From NCBI GenBank assembly GCA_007258455.2, contig VDFB02373365.1:226824233-226888232 (forward strand): a stretch of 64,000 bases of DNA, in the 5' to 3' direction. The stretch comes from Sequoia sempervirens. Taxonomy: Eukaryota > Streptophyta > Pinopsida > Cupressales > Cupressaceae. A model generated the notes under the pieces. That model was not told the DNA's origin. It worked only from the letters and a program-made list of their open reading frames with translations, and did not search any database. The position numbers and the translations under genes are program-made. Below, piece after piece: positions 39,075-50,703 of this stretch (the stretch's first letter is position 1; every line of letters begins with the position of its first letter).

Positions 39075-39700
39075 TCTTTTCTTTCCTAATCTATCCAAAG
39101 ATCAAGAGATTTTTTATAAATTAATTTTATTTGATTAATATAGAAATATAGTAATTATTAATTATAATAAATTCATATTTATATTTAATATTTTGTATTA
39201 TAAAATATAATATATAGTAATAATATAATCTATATATACTATTATATATAATTTAATTTGTATTATATAAAATATAAAATATATTATTTATATTTTGTAT
39301 TAAATAAGAATATAATTAAAATACAATATTTATTAATTAATAATTATAAAACATTTATTTACATATTTAATAGTTTTTGTTAAAACCTAAATGTGTTCAT
39401 TATTAGGATCTTGGCAGTAATTTTCATTTTAAGAAACATACTCTAAAATCCTCCCAAAACCTTATTTTCAAGTTGCAACTTCCAAATTGGAAGAGTCAAT
39501 ATAATGTAAATTTTAAATTTTATATAATAAAAAAATGATTATAAATATATAATTATATTATTTATTATATTTTTTAACAAAACTATTCAATATTTAAATA
39601 AATGTTTTATAATTATTAATTAATAATTATTATATTCTTCTTATATTCTTATTTAATAAGAAATATAATTAATATATTATATATTTATGCTAATATATAC
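39075..39700. other. AT-rich spacer with a degenerate repeat
   Basis: 39380-39500 is a diverged copy of 39720-39840 (shared words AAATGTGTT, GTAATTTTCATTTTAA, AACATACTC and CAAATTGGAAGAG). The rest is A+T-rich with TAATTATTA words. Confidence 0.55.
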
Positions 39701-40140
39701 TTAACTACGTAGGGTAAAGGATGCCATTATGTTAAAACTAAATGTGTTGAGCTTGGCCGTAATTTTCATTTTAATAAAACATACTCGAAAACCCTCTCCG
39801 AAACGGTGCAGCTCGCCAAATTGGAGGAGCCAGGTCAATACCAACGAGAAGAGTTTGGAGGAGCGGAAACCAATAGCCGTGGAAAGCAGTGAAAGGCAGT
39901 TAAAAACAGCCGAATTTTTGGCAAAAAACGATGAACGGCTAAGATTTCTTGAAGCACCTTGTCGGGTCTCTGCGTGCTTTCCAGCCGTCCGATGCAAAAG
40001 TGAGCTTCGAAAGCTCAATGAGGGACACGCCTTCGGCGTTGTGGGTCCTATGGGCACTTCAGACAACCGCAGGAGTTTTCTGTATTTGCCTGGGCGAGTC
40101 TTTGCCTCTCTCCGTGCTATATAAAAACTTCTTTTATATA
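39701..40140 (+). other. GC-richer gene-like island with a TATA box
   Basis: A block of near-balanced composition in AT-rich surroundings is open on both strands: plus 39729-40124 (131 codons) and minus 40066-39701 (121 codons). Neither product is recognised. It ends at CTCCGTGCTATATAAAAACT, a good TATA box at about 40119-40127 followed by AT-rich DNA. It contains AACGGCTAAGATT and its complement CAGCCGTC, similar to plant Myb/AACGG promoter motifs. A former promoter or 5' gene region is more likely than a coding exon. Its central part is shared with 37620-37700. Confidence 0.4.
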
Positions 40141-40570
40141 TAAAGTTTCTATATTTATATATGTAATCTTTTTATTTTTCAAAATATAATAAATATTCTT
40201 TTAAAAATAATATATATTATAAAATTTTGCTGTTTTCATATATATAAATAAATGTCTATTTTAATTTTATTTATTTATAATATAATATTTTTTTAAATAA
40301 TATTTTGATGTTTTAATGGTGAAATTAATTTAAATGTATTTTAGTTAGTAAAATAATAACTATATAGATTTTTTAATTAAATAAATATTAAGGTTATAAT
40401 TAATTATAATATATTTAATAATAAGAAGAAATAAATTAAAATTCAACTATGTTATTCAATAATTGAAACAAACAATGACACTATTAAAGAAGCAATCTTG
40501 TATATTTGTTCCAAAATATTCCATAAGATATGGCTTTAATAACACATTAGATGTTGTTTCAATCATGTTC

Positions 40571-40788
40571 TATTTAAAATTTAAATGATATAAAAAGCTT
40601 AAATGTAATTTTCAAAAATAAATCTAAAATAAATAGAATTGTTAAATCTCTTCCAAAATCAAATCCACCATCTAAAATACAAAGATTTATTTAAAAATTA
40701 AATGATATCAAAAGCTTAAATGTAATTTTCAAAAATAAATCTAAAATAAATAGAATTGTTAAATCTCTTCCAAAATCAAATCCACCAT
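40571..40788. repeat. 117-bp tandem duplication
   Basis: Two nearly identical units (40571-40671 and 40688-40788), sharing for example AAGCTTAAATGTAATTTTCA and TCTTCCAAAATCAAATCCAC. The wider region 40141-41310 is AT-rich and holds no gene. Confidence 0.85.
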
Positions 40789-41310
40789 AACCCTTGCTAA
40801 CTATACAATTTGTAATATACAATTCATTAAATGTGATAGCAAGGTAAATTATTGTATTCACCATATACGAATGTCCTTATTCAATCTTATAAAATAAAAA
40901 TTAAGAAGCTCATTTTCTATATCTAGTGAATTTTTTATTATCATTTTCATATTATCACATTCATTAAAAATAAGATACTGCTTCATACATTTATATTCAA
41001 AATAGGGAAAATATTATTATCCAATACTAAGATAATATATAGATTCCTGTAAGATACTGTCTTGGTTAATTGTGTTGTTCACATTTAAATCATTCTCAAT
41101 GGTAGTAGTTCAACAAGACATGCAAGGGAAAATGTAAAGACCCAATTAATTTTTAACCGAAATACCACTCTATTTTTTTTTCAAGTATTCATTCACAAGT
41201 ATACTCGGGAACTTCTATCCATACGGGATAGATATATCATCTGTTCATACGGAACAGGAAATTCACTAGGAATAGGAATACATCTATTCATATAATCGGA
41301 ATAGGCATCC

Positions 41311-41451
41311 ACCATTACCCATTTAACAAGATTGATCTTTATGCGAAATTTTGCATGGGAGAGCGAACATCTCGGCCTTGTTACATTTAAAATATGAGCA
41401 AGGCGTCCGTGTGTTGTACTGTAACAAGTACCACCAGTAACATTTAATATA
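41311..41451. repeat. 141-bp direct repeat, copy 2
   Basis: Identical to 35517-35657 by eye. The outer flanks of the pair show no matching target duplication. Confidence 0.85.
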
Positions 41452-41730
41452 TAAAGCCAAAAAATGCTGGGTTAAAATATGGTAAAGTCTTCTCCCATGT
41501 GAAACAAAACTCAAAGCGAATGATGTCAAAGCACGATTGTTCTGCTGACATGAAATAATGAGTGGAGTTGATAAGATTGTAAGCTTTCCGGACAAAGTAA
41601 TTGCACGCTCTTCACTCATGACGATAATGTAAAATGTATTTTGACGTACAATGGAGCCTGCACTGGACCTCAATTCCACTGTTTCATAGACTCCATATAT
41701 ATGCATAGGATTAAGAGATTGGATGAGCAA
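41323..41730 (-). CDS. Hypothetical ORF, 135 codons, doubtful
   Basis: This is one of the longer uninterrupted frames in the non-coding part of the window. It begins MLIQSLNPMHIYGVYETVEL and has a moderately hydrophobic middle (ERAITLSGKLTILSTPLIIS). Its last 43 residues lie in the 141-bp direct repeat. No family is recognised, and no splice sites or promoter are evident. It may be chance or the remnant of a gene exon. Confidence 0.2.
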   Translation of the reverse strand: MLIQSLNPMHIYGVYETVELRSSAGSIVRQNTFYIIVMSEERAITLSGKLTILSTPLIISCQQNNRALTSFALSFVSHGRRLYHILTQHFLALYIKCYWWYLLQYNTRTPCSYFKCNKAEMFALPCKISHKDQSC

Positions 41731-41847
41731 AACTTTTCAAAGGAGAGTGTGTTTTTTATATTCAATAAAGTCTTGAAGAAGAAACATTTGATAAGTAGGA
41801 GGCAGTTAGAAAATAAGTGAGCTTCTCAATTCAATTTTGTAGTTTTT

Positions 41848-41930
41848 AGATTGACGTTTCAGATTACATTCAGTGATTAATCATCAGAAAAAGGAGAAAG
41901 TGATCCAAAACGTCGATCTAAAAACATACA
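41848..41930. repeat. Foldback hairpin, first copy
   Basis: GTTTTTAGATTGACGTTTCA pairs imperfectly with the complement of AAAACGTCGATCTAAAAAC about 50 bases later. The core word GATCCAAAACGTCGAT recurs, in variant form, at 42545, 43300 and 50940. Confidence 0.65.
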
Positions 41931-42437
41931 CAGTTGCACAGTTGAATTCAGAAGTTCACTCATTTTGTAATTGATGGACTATGGAAAACTAATACCTACT
42001 ATAGGAGGTATTTTTTTGTCATATAAATGTTAAGATTGGATTGTTTAATTTTTTAGTCAAATTTATTGACTCATTCAATCATCTAAATTTAATAATTGCT
42101 AAATAGATCACTCATTCTCATGAGAGATGGGTTTGTGCGAACTGACTACTCATCAAATATGAATCAAAATAAGTTTGACTCAAAAACTAGACGGTTGGAT
42201 CATGATATCTATATCATAAATAAATAGTTCTAAGAACAATGATAATAAATTAAAGAAAGAATAGTAATAGAGAAGTTACTCTTGTTTGGTTGTTAGTTTA
42301 TTGGTAATGTTATTTGATTTATAAATAGTTTATTAGAGGTCAAGTGTTGTTGAAGGCATTAATTAAATACTATAAAATATAAAGTTTGAATTAGACACAA
42401 ATGAAATTAAAGTCATGAAATTTTCACAATCCATAAT

Positions 42438-42604
42438 GTTATTGGTATATTTTTAGATTTGACTGTATAAATTTTTGTTATCATCAATATTTCAGATCAT
42501 ACTCAATGTTGTTTTATCTTGATGATGGATCATTGAGTATGATCTAAAACGTTGATGATAAAATTGTACATAGTCAAATCAAGAAATATATCAATAATAA
42601 ATGA
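42438..42604. repeat. Foldback hairpin, about 70-bp arms
   Basis: The left arm runs from TTATTGGTATATTT to CAGATCATACTCAATG. The right arm starts CATTGAGTATGATCTAAAAC and runs to AAATATATCAATAATAA. The loop is about 25 bases. Arms match over about 70 bp with scattered mismatches. The outer half of the right arm belongs to the left end of the large direct repeat. Confidence 0.8.
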
Positions 42605-42634
42605 ATTTGACAAAATAAAAGCAAGAAATACTTA

Positions 42635-43073
42635 GGGGAGAGGACCTAGTAGTTGTGCACCCTAACTTTGCGCTTCTAACTATCCTACATGGAAATTTCA
42701 AATCACTCCCATTTTTTTACAGCAGCTTACTTGGCAAGTCCCCTGCTTATAACTAAGGTTTCAGGTCCACATCATCAAATATGATGCCACATCAACATGC
42801 TTTTTGTCAAGGTGTCCAAAAATGCCCAAAAAAAAAGTGAGACCAATACTTGTGCATTCACAACAAGTTTTATTGAGTGCTAATGTGGAATCACATGATT
42901 GGTTGCTTTTTAGATCAAAGGAATGCATTTTGTTTAATTATGGGTAGTCATCATCAACACTAACAACTTTAAAGTCACAACTATTGGTCCAATATTGATA
43001 AAAATATTGGACATTATATAAACAACCACTATCACAAGTATTGAAACATGCTCAGGTACTAGGTCCTCTCCCC
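42635..43073. mobile_element. MITE copy B, TA target duplication
   Basis: The 439-bp element has perfect 17-bp terminal inverted repeats GGGGAGAGGACCTAGTA, flanked by TA at 42633-42634 and 43074-43075. The interior matches copy A (CCTAACTTTGC, GGAAATTTCAAATCACTCCC, AAAAAAAGTGAGACCAA). The second copy of the host repeat has the uninterrupted sequence CTTAGTATCAAAAG at 50700, which is the empty site. Confidence 0.93.
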
Positions 43074-44194
43074 TAGTATCAAAAGCTACAATCTAAACTA
43101 ATAAATATTGAACAAACTATCACTAAATACGGTTGTAACACTAGGAAGAAAGGGAGGGAGATCATCCTACTCATGGCTCTTGAAAAAATAAGATCAAAAA
43201 CCTCTCAATCAATCATTCTCTAATTTGAACAACTAGCAACACCAACACTTCTCAATCTGATAGTAAACAATTCCTATTTCTGCTGATGAATCATAGAGTT
43301 TGATCCAAAACATCGATGAAACTACTCACACAAACATATTCAAGAACGTCTCACGCTCCATCAATTAAAAAACTTAATCATAAAGATCTTAGATAATACC
43401 ATTGAAACTTTACCACTACCCAATGATTAAGAAGATCAACCCTGCCACAGGTTAAGGAAATCTTTTAGCCATGAAAGCTATAATGGATTTGAATTCCTAG
43501 CGATGGTATTTGAAAGAGAAGTAAAAATTGAATGGGGGACCCAACGACAGTGATGGTGATTTATGGATGATAATTGGACTGGATGCCCACTACTAACGTC
43601 AACGTTCCATCATGAAATGCCTATTTTACTTAGCATATTGCGGAGGGTCACTGTCTTGACTTCTACAACGGAAGTTGCGGAGTGGAAGGTCACAAACCCG
43701 AAAGTGACAAAGCAGAAAAAAAACATGATATGTCTGACCAGAACATGCTACGGACTAATTTAGGATCAGTCCTTAACTTTACAGCAGATTAAATTGATTA
43801 CAGTCGCCCTTGCCGCTCTTAAGGGTGCAATAGATGCGTCCATAAGAAATTTTAAGAGAATTTGTATTTTTATTGTGTATTTTTTGAGTTAAGTGTCTAT
43901 AGAATATATTATAATTATTTTAGTGAGACGTAATCATTTTTGAAGGTGATGTCAATCCACTAGCAATCATTATTATATGCTTGAATTGTATCCCCAATCA
44001 AGCAATTCATGGGCAACTACATAGGAGGAGGAAAGGTTCTTATATTCTTAATATATAGTTCCTTCACTGTGTCTTCTTCCTCATCATCAGCCACACACTT
44101 GCCGTATTTAATCATAGAAATAAAAATGGAAATGGATCTTTTTATAGTCCACGATACAGGGCAATCTATTTTTTGGTCTACATATGGCTTATAG

Positions 44195-44342
44195 TAATAT
44201 GGGACTACCCCATACTCCATGCAGGAGGCACCTAACTGTGCTATAAATGAGACGTACATACCCTACCCCCTATAGGATTTGAACTTGTGACCTCTCTTTC
44301 AAGAGTACAAGTTCTCCACCATTAAACCAACTTGGGATGAGA
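44195..44342 (-). mobile_element. tRNA-derived SINE-like head, copy 1
   Basis: On the minus strand it reads CCAAGTTGGTTTAATGGTGG, GAACTTGTACTCTTGAAAG and then CACAAGTTCAAATCC. The A box TGGTTTAATGG (44319-44329) and B box AGTTCAAATCC (44275-44285) are 33 bases apart, as in tRNA-derived pol III promoters. The wording resembles plant Au-type SINEs. The 3' end was not determined. Confidence 0.7.
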
Positions 44343-44986
44343 ATCAAGGAACATGGATTCTCACTATTGCCTAGATCACATTTTGTTATCCAAGCACACT
44401 TCCCTCAAATCAAGCACCATTAAATCCTTCCTCACCATGGTGCACCTCGACCTTTTTTCTATGAGTTAAAAACATTCTAGCTAGAAGATTATACATCTAA
44501 AAAAATAGTCATCAAGATACTTTAGTTAAAACTATGCTAACATTAGGAAAATACTTTAATTTAAGTAAAACGTATCATACAAAAGATATTATAATTAAAA
44601 TTTAATAAATAAAATATTGCAAAGTAAACATAATGCTTTCATTGCTATGTGCAAAATCATTAACCTATGTGTTCTATAAACCTTTTCAACCCAAAGGTAG
44701 AGAAGGCAAAGATGTTCATATATTTATAAGAATTGTAACTTACGAATAGCTAGTTATCTAATAAAATCCCTAAGTCCATATGAGGCTTATATGTAAATAA
44801 ATTGATAGTGAACTACTAATTCCTTCAAAAAGGCAATTGTATCTATCTCTAATGATAAAAAATAATTCACTTGAAGAAGAAAAAAATAATCTCAACATAT
44901 AGAGAGCAAATCATGTACATATAAATATACTACGTAATGCAATCTTCCAATTCAATCTATGTTGATACTTAATAATTCTATTTGGT

Positions 44987-45245
44987 GAGGCTTTAGGTGT
45001 TATTAAGACTATGGAGGAGGCTACTTTTTTGCCAAATAATGATACTTTTAGTCAACTTGAGTTTGGGATCTACAAGTCTAGGACCCTAAACGAGGCTTGT
45101 CAAGTTTTGGATGTGATGAAAGAAACATGGTGTACTCCTAATCTTAAGTGATGAAATATTTTGATTAATGGGTATTATATGGACAATGAGATAGATCAAA
45201 TGCTTGGTGATTATGAGTTGATGTTGGAAAGTAAAAGTGAATTTT
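44987..45245 (+). pseudogene. PPR gene fragment in direct repeat copy 1
   Basis: Reads EALGVIKTMEEATFLPNNDT, then SRTLNEACQVLDVMKETWCT, PNLK, two adjacent stops, and NILINGYYMDNEIDQMLGDY. This fits two to three P-type PPR repeats (x-L-N-E-A-x-x-V-L-D-x-M-x-x-x-x-C-x-P-N and Y-N-I-L-I-N-G-Y). The same double stop is in the second copy, so inactivation preceded the duplication. P-class PPR proteins bind organelle RNA. Confidence 0.75.
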
Positions 45246-48200
45246 TGTTTACAATATAGAGTACCTATATACTATGTGCTTTATTGAATCCTTTTTTACA
45301 TAGTCTTAAATTCAATCTCTCCATTTTATAAAATATTCAAGCAAGAAAAGAAATAAGATTAAAAATGCATGAGTGTAGTAGTATTACACAATGACTCCCC
45401 TCTTGTCTAGAAGATAAAATCTTGGTAAGCATATATTAGTAGTTTTGAGGTGGTGAAATGGGATCTAAGGCCAATGCCTAACCTAAATCACTCATTCCAA
45501 CATAAAACATTGAGGGACACAAAATTAACCAAGAGAAACTATTTGGTTGTTGTCCCCATGGAAGAACCAAATAACTGGTCGTGGTTTTTGTCTCCTTTTT
45601 AATTCCTGGATTGATGAATGTGATGATGGAGCTATGCAATGTTACAAACTAGGTGAAATAAGACTAAAATGATGAATTGTTATAGAATCTAAAAAAATTA
45701 GAACAAAAAGACAAAAACATGAAGCATAATTAAAAAGTGCAGACAAAGAGAAGCTTGACATGTACATCTAGTGCAAAACTGGTTGGATAGGGGCACGAAA
45801 ACTCTAGTCCAAAAATGAAGACTTTTAGCATTTCAAAACTTGTATAGATGCATTACAATTTGAGGGTCTTTGACAGTCAGGATCAGATTTTGAAGTCCAA
45901 CAATTTGTGAGTAATCATCTTTTCCTAATTCTATGAGAGAAGGTGCTTGAATGCTTGTCTTAGGGTCTTGAGGCCTTGAGATCTCCAATCCACTTGAATC
46001 CACTTTAGATCTATAACCTACAAGAAGGACAAGGGAAGAAGGGTTGTGTCATATAGGGGCTTGCCTCAATCAAATCTCATTTTAGTGTTTCCATCTCCAC
46101 AAACAGCTACATATGATGAAAATGATATAAATCGCGTGCTCTATGGAGAGGAAAGGAAAATTGATAAAAATCAATGATAAATGACACTATTGTAACTTAT
46201 CACTCAAATGTGTACTCCTTATTGGACTGAAGTCAATTTTCTCATCATATACAAGGATAAATTGGAGGATGCTTAGAGATCCTGCAAGTGTTAATGCTCA
46301 TAATAAGAAATAAACATAATCATGAAATGACTTACAATACATGAACATAGGCTTGTTGATAGATTGTAGACATGATTAAAGAGTTGTAGATTTTCTACTT
46401 ATTCTACTTTTGAATTTACATCTATTTCCTTTAGGATGCTAGATTGATATTCTCTTTGATACATTTTCAAATGGAGCAAAAGACTTGTATCTATATGAGT
46501 TTCAACCTATTTCACATTAGTCATTATTGATAAGCCAACAATTTATTTTTGATTTATGAACATATTAAGGTTGAAAATAAAATATCAGATTTAGGGCCAG
46601 ATTAGGTAAGACAAAGGTTTGGTGCCCTAGTTCAACCTAATTTATTTTTTTAAATGTTCATTAAATAAATATTTAATTTAGTTTCCCATATTTAATTCAA
46701 TTTCCTAAAATTAACAATTAAGAACATAATTTATAAGCATAGTTAGGCACATACATTTATGAGGGAGCAAAACATAGTGTCAAATTACCAAAGGTGATAA
46801 TTTATGATGCTATAGTAGTTTATGTGTATTTCGTATTAAGCATCAAAGACCGTATATTAGGTCATATTAGGTTTATCTAGTGTTAAAAACAAAGATATTG
46901 TATTTCAACATAATATAGAAGATTAGTAACAAGAAATTTGAAAGATAGAATACAAATTGAGGATTTGTTTTCAAAGGATTCTTGAACAATTTGGACACTA
47001 AAATATAGTGGAAACAAGTAGGAAACACACATCAAACAATGATCTTACCCTATATCAATCATGCACCTCTAATAGAGAGAAAGGAATGAAAAAAATGACA
47101 AAAGGCAATGATCTTCATATCACATAAACCTTTCATGACCTTAGTGTTGTTCTCCAAGTGATTGGTTGATGGTTGAAGTGAATGTATTTTCCTAATTTTG
47201 TAGCATAACCTTTTTGCATCCAATCTTCTTCCTTTTTAATATGTTATGGATTGTTTGATTTATAGATTAGATGAGGATAAGTGGAAGGTTGAGATTGGTT
47301 AGGATCTAGATGGATAGGATTGCATGAGAAGAAATTTGATTTTGAATTTGAGAGGGGGGATAGAATAAATGCTAGTGATTAGTAGATGGAGGGATAGTAT
47401 TGAACTTATTAAATGATTATTTGGAACTAAAAGTTAGTTTGAAATGGGTGGCTAGGATTAGTTTAGTTGATTTGATTGTTGGGAGTGAATTTTAAATTCA
47501 TTTTGGAAATTGATGACATGTATTTATATTAATTTTAATTAAGGGTGGAACATGATTGTTTTGTTAGCATGGGGGATTAAATTAGAATTTAGGGCTTTAG
47601 GATAATTAATCAAATAATTAAATTATTTAAACAATTAGGGGTTAGAGATGTAGGATGTTAGTTTAATTAAATAAATATAGTTTATTTAATTAATTGGATG
47701 ATGGAAGGAATGCTAGAGGATAATTCATAGCTAGTTAAATAAATATAATTTAATTAATTAGTGATGAGATGATGTAAGTGTGGTTATGACAAGCCTAATA
47801 TGGTGTTGAAACTAGTGAAAGTGGTAATAATAGAGGTATCATTAGGACATTGTCAATTATAAGTGTTAGCATAAGAAATATCAAATACGATAATAAACAT
47901 AAGGGTCATAGATTTAGAAAATGCCAAGCAAGAAAGAATATGAACAATATTTGGGGATTGATAATCTCATGTTCTGCTTCACATTTAAACATGAAAGTTG
48001 GATACTTGTATATTGAATGCTTAAAATATGGGACCCAAATTATATATGTATAGACAAAGAAAAACTAGTGTTATAAGTTTGAACTTACTCACTATTCATC
48101 CCTTGTTGCTATATATTTTTTCCATGATATTTGAAGGAATGAATACTTTTCTCATATTATTAGACAACTTAAAAAGATAAAGTTGTCAATCACATTAAAA

Positions 48201-48562
48201 TAGTTAAAGAATGATTATCCCTCTCATTTTCATTAACATATTCATGTTAGCTCTATTTATCATTAGGTTATATGGTAATTTAGATTAGATAAAATAAATA
48301 AATTATATGTAGGGTATGATTTATTTCTCTATAGTATCAAGCATTAATAAAAATGTGGTTAACACATAAGCTCATAATCTATTTTTGGATGGACAAAGAA
48401 ATAAAAAGATAAAGTATGGATTATTTACCTATTTTTTTTAGGTTTCTAATATGTTCATAATGTGCTACAAGAATGAAAAACAAATAAATTAAGAAAATAA
48501 GACAAAAAGTCAAACAAAGTGAAAAATAGTTTTTAATTTTGGCTATGGTTATGTTGGTGAAC
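45246..48562. other. Non-coding remainder of direct repeat copy 1
   Basis: AT-rich, with TTTAATTAATT words near 47640-47760. I see no domain on either strand. Confidence 0.5.
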
Positions 48563-50635
48563 AAATTTTTCTATTATAAAATTGAATACAAATGACTTTA
48601 TGATGCCCAAGAAGGATGCATCAATTCACAATAGTTGGATAGATTTCCATTGCATGGGTAATCTTCCTCTAAATTTTGATTGAGGTACAACTCCTCTTTT
48701 GATATAATTTTGGATTTTTTGAAAATATAAACTTGAGGGTATACTTTTGACTAAAAATTAAGAAGGGAAAACTAAAAATTGCTCATATCCATGATACAAG
48801 CTTGATAGAAATACTTGTTCAATTAAAATACTATGCTAAAATGAAATGGACTTGCCAACGATTAATATTGTGACTCATAGATCAAATTACTAACGCTTGT
48901 TAACTCGACTCAGTACAATTTCAACCACTTACTAAAAATAGAATGAATTAAATACCACTGAACAACACATCCTCAAAGGGAAGGAATATCCAAATGCTTT
49001 CCAAAGCTTAGAGACTCACTTACAAACATTAACATCTAATTCATAATTTACTACACACAAACAATAAACATTTACAGTAAATGAATTAAAATTGCAAAAA
49101 ACTTGATCCTTTATTATGATTGATTCTCATGCATCACAATGCAAGGGGGATCAAAATGTCGGGCCCTTGCACAATCAAAACATAACATATTTATAGTTTT
49201 AAAACATAACTATCACCAGAATCTTGTGAAATGTCTGAAAATTATAACTGATTCTTGAAAGAATCAAAATGATCGAGTGCGAAACATTTTAAAGAAAAAA
49301 TAAAAGAAACTTAGATTTTCTAATGCTAAGATGGTTGGGTATGCGAAGAGGCATGCACTTCTTCCTCAGACAAATTTTGTTGAGTAGCTGCCAAGCATAC
49401 CTGATAATCTTTTAGGGCCATCACAACATCAAGAATTTTTGTCTGTTGTGGGACAGTTACATTTCTCATTCTCAATTTCCAAGTAGATTTGGTGATTTGA
49501 ATCGGCTCCATTTTACGTGTGATGAGTGCAAGATAGTCTTCATGCCATGACAATGCTAAATCAATCTTGGCCAACTTCTTTAGTGCCTCTTTATCAAATG
49601 ATTATTCCCCTCCATAGGTGTCAACTAGTTTGAAGAAGGCATCCTTCAAATCTTCAATTGTGGCGGGTCCTTGATTATCTCCTTTCATTATTGGGAATTC
49701 AAAATCCATAAAATTCTTGATGAAATTATAGTTCAAGTGATTGCATTTGTTCAACAATTTTGTTTGCTCTCAGAAGTTTGATTTTATCAATTCAAGATTC
49801 CAAGCTATACTTGTTTTCCACATGAGAGCCTGATTATCTTCTTTAGATGGAATGATGTTCTCAGCAATAGCATTTTCCATGCCCATGGAAATAATGTCAG
49901 TAAGCTCATGATCAATTTGTAGCCAATGTTTTTCCTCCTACTTACAAATGACCAATTCAAATTTGATCGAATTCCTTAATGCCACAAAATCATCATACAC
50001 TTTGCTTAATTTCTCAATCATAGGAGGCCCCTACTCTTTGATCTCAAGTACACAACCTTGGACAACCTTTTTGTAGTAACTATACTTTTGGATCCTACTC
50101 ATCATAGCCTTCCCAACAACCGAATTAGGATCAAAGGCAGGACTGGCCTGACTGAAAGGTTGAGTGAAGGATCTATTAAAGTTTGAGACAATTAAATAGG
50201 AGCTCTATGGATTTTTTCAATTCATCTTTATCATGCTTATCCTTTTCTATTCTCTCCACCAACCTCAAGGAAATGACCTAAAAATTATGGATATCCCCAT
50301 CTCTACTATGAGGGCCTAAATCTACTTTTAATCCGCTACCTTAGCTTGGCTAGGATTCCTTTGCATAGAAGGTTGAGCAACTTCCATAACCAAATGTCCA
50401 TAAGCCTCATTTTCCATCAAAATTGAAGTAGTCTTCAATTTATTTACCTTAGGAGTTCTCTGTAGTAGTTTTCCCACAACATCCTCTTCTAGCAACATGA
50501 TAGGCACTGTCTTCCTTTTCTTTGAGAGAGAACTCTGTAACCAAGATGGTGTAGATGAAGGTGTATCAGGATTTTTGGAAGTCCTAGGTATAGAGAAACA
50601 AAGAGTTTTGTTTAGTAGGGGAGATCTCATCACAT
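48563..50635 (-). pseudogene. Unrecognised protein remnant between the direct repeats
   Basis: On the minus strand a mostly open frame runs from an ATG at 50633 to about 49326 with scattered stops. The best pieces are MMRSPLLNKTLCFSIPRTSK (101 codons, 50633-50328), a middle part with ENAIAENIIPSKEDNQALMW and FPIMKGDNQGPATIEDLKDA, and KKLAKIDLALSWHEDYLALI to EEVHASSHTQPS (49574-49326). Together this would be about 430 residues. It looks helical and charged, with no catalytic motif. I do not recognise it. It is the only coding-like part of the unit bounded by the two large repeats. 48563-49320 holds nothing else. Confidence 0.45.
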
Positions 50636-50701
50636 TACGTAGTCAAAACAAGAAGTATATCAATGATAGATAAAATTGACAAAATAAAAGAAAGAAAAGC
50701 T

Positions 50702-50703
50702 TA
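50702..50703. other. Empty MITE insertion site
   Basis: The TA in CTTAGTATCAAAAG corresponds to the duplicated TA around MITE copy B in the other repeat copy. Confidence 0.9.

Larger units (their letters stand above)
42567..48562. repeat. Large direct repeat, copy 1 (possible long LTR)
   Basis: Aligns along its length with 50636-56216, interrupted by the MITE at 42635-43073. Left landmark: AGTCAAATCAAGAAATATAT. Right landmark: AGTTTTTAATT...TATGG...GGTGAAC. Divergence looks like several to ten percent with indels. On the minus strand the unit would start TGTTCACC and end TGTACA, so it could be an LTR of a minus-strand element whose internal part is 48563-50635. Contents: foldback relic at about 43290, SINE-like head, PPR fragment and long AT-rich non-coding stretches. 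Confidence 0.8.

Noticed and set aside
39701..40124. Overlapping 121- and 131-codon ORFs as real genes
   Set aside because: Both strands are open because of GC-richer composition. Neither product resembles a family, and the TATA box lies at the end and not before the frame.
44270..44340. A functional tRNA gene on the minus strand
   Set aside because: A and B boxes are present, but the acceptor stem and anticodon arm cannot be closed and the same sequence is duplicated with the surrounding repeat. A SINE-like head fits better.
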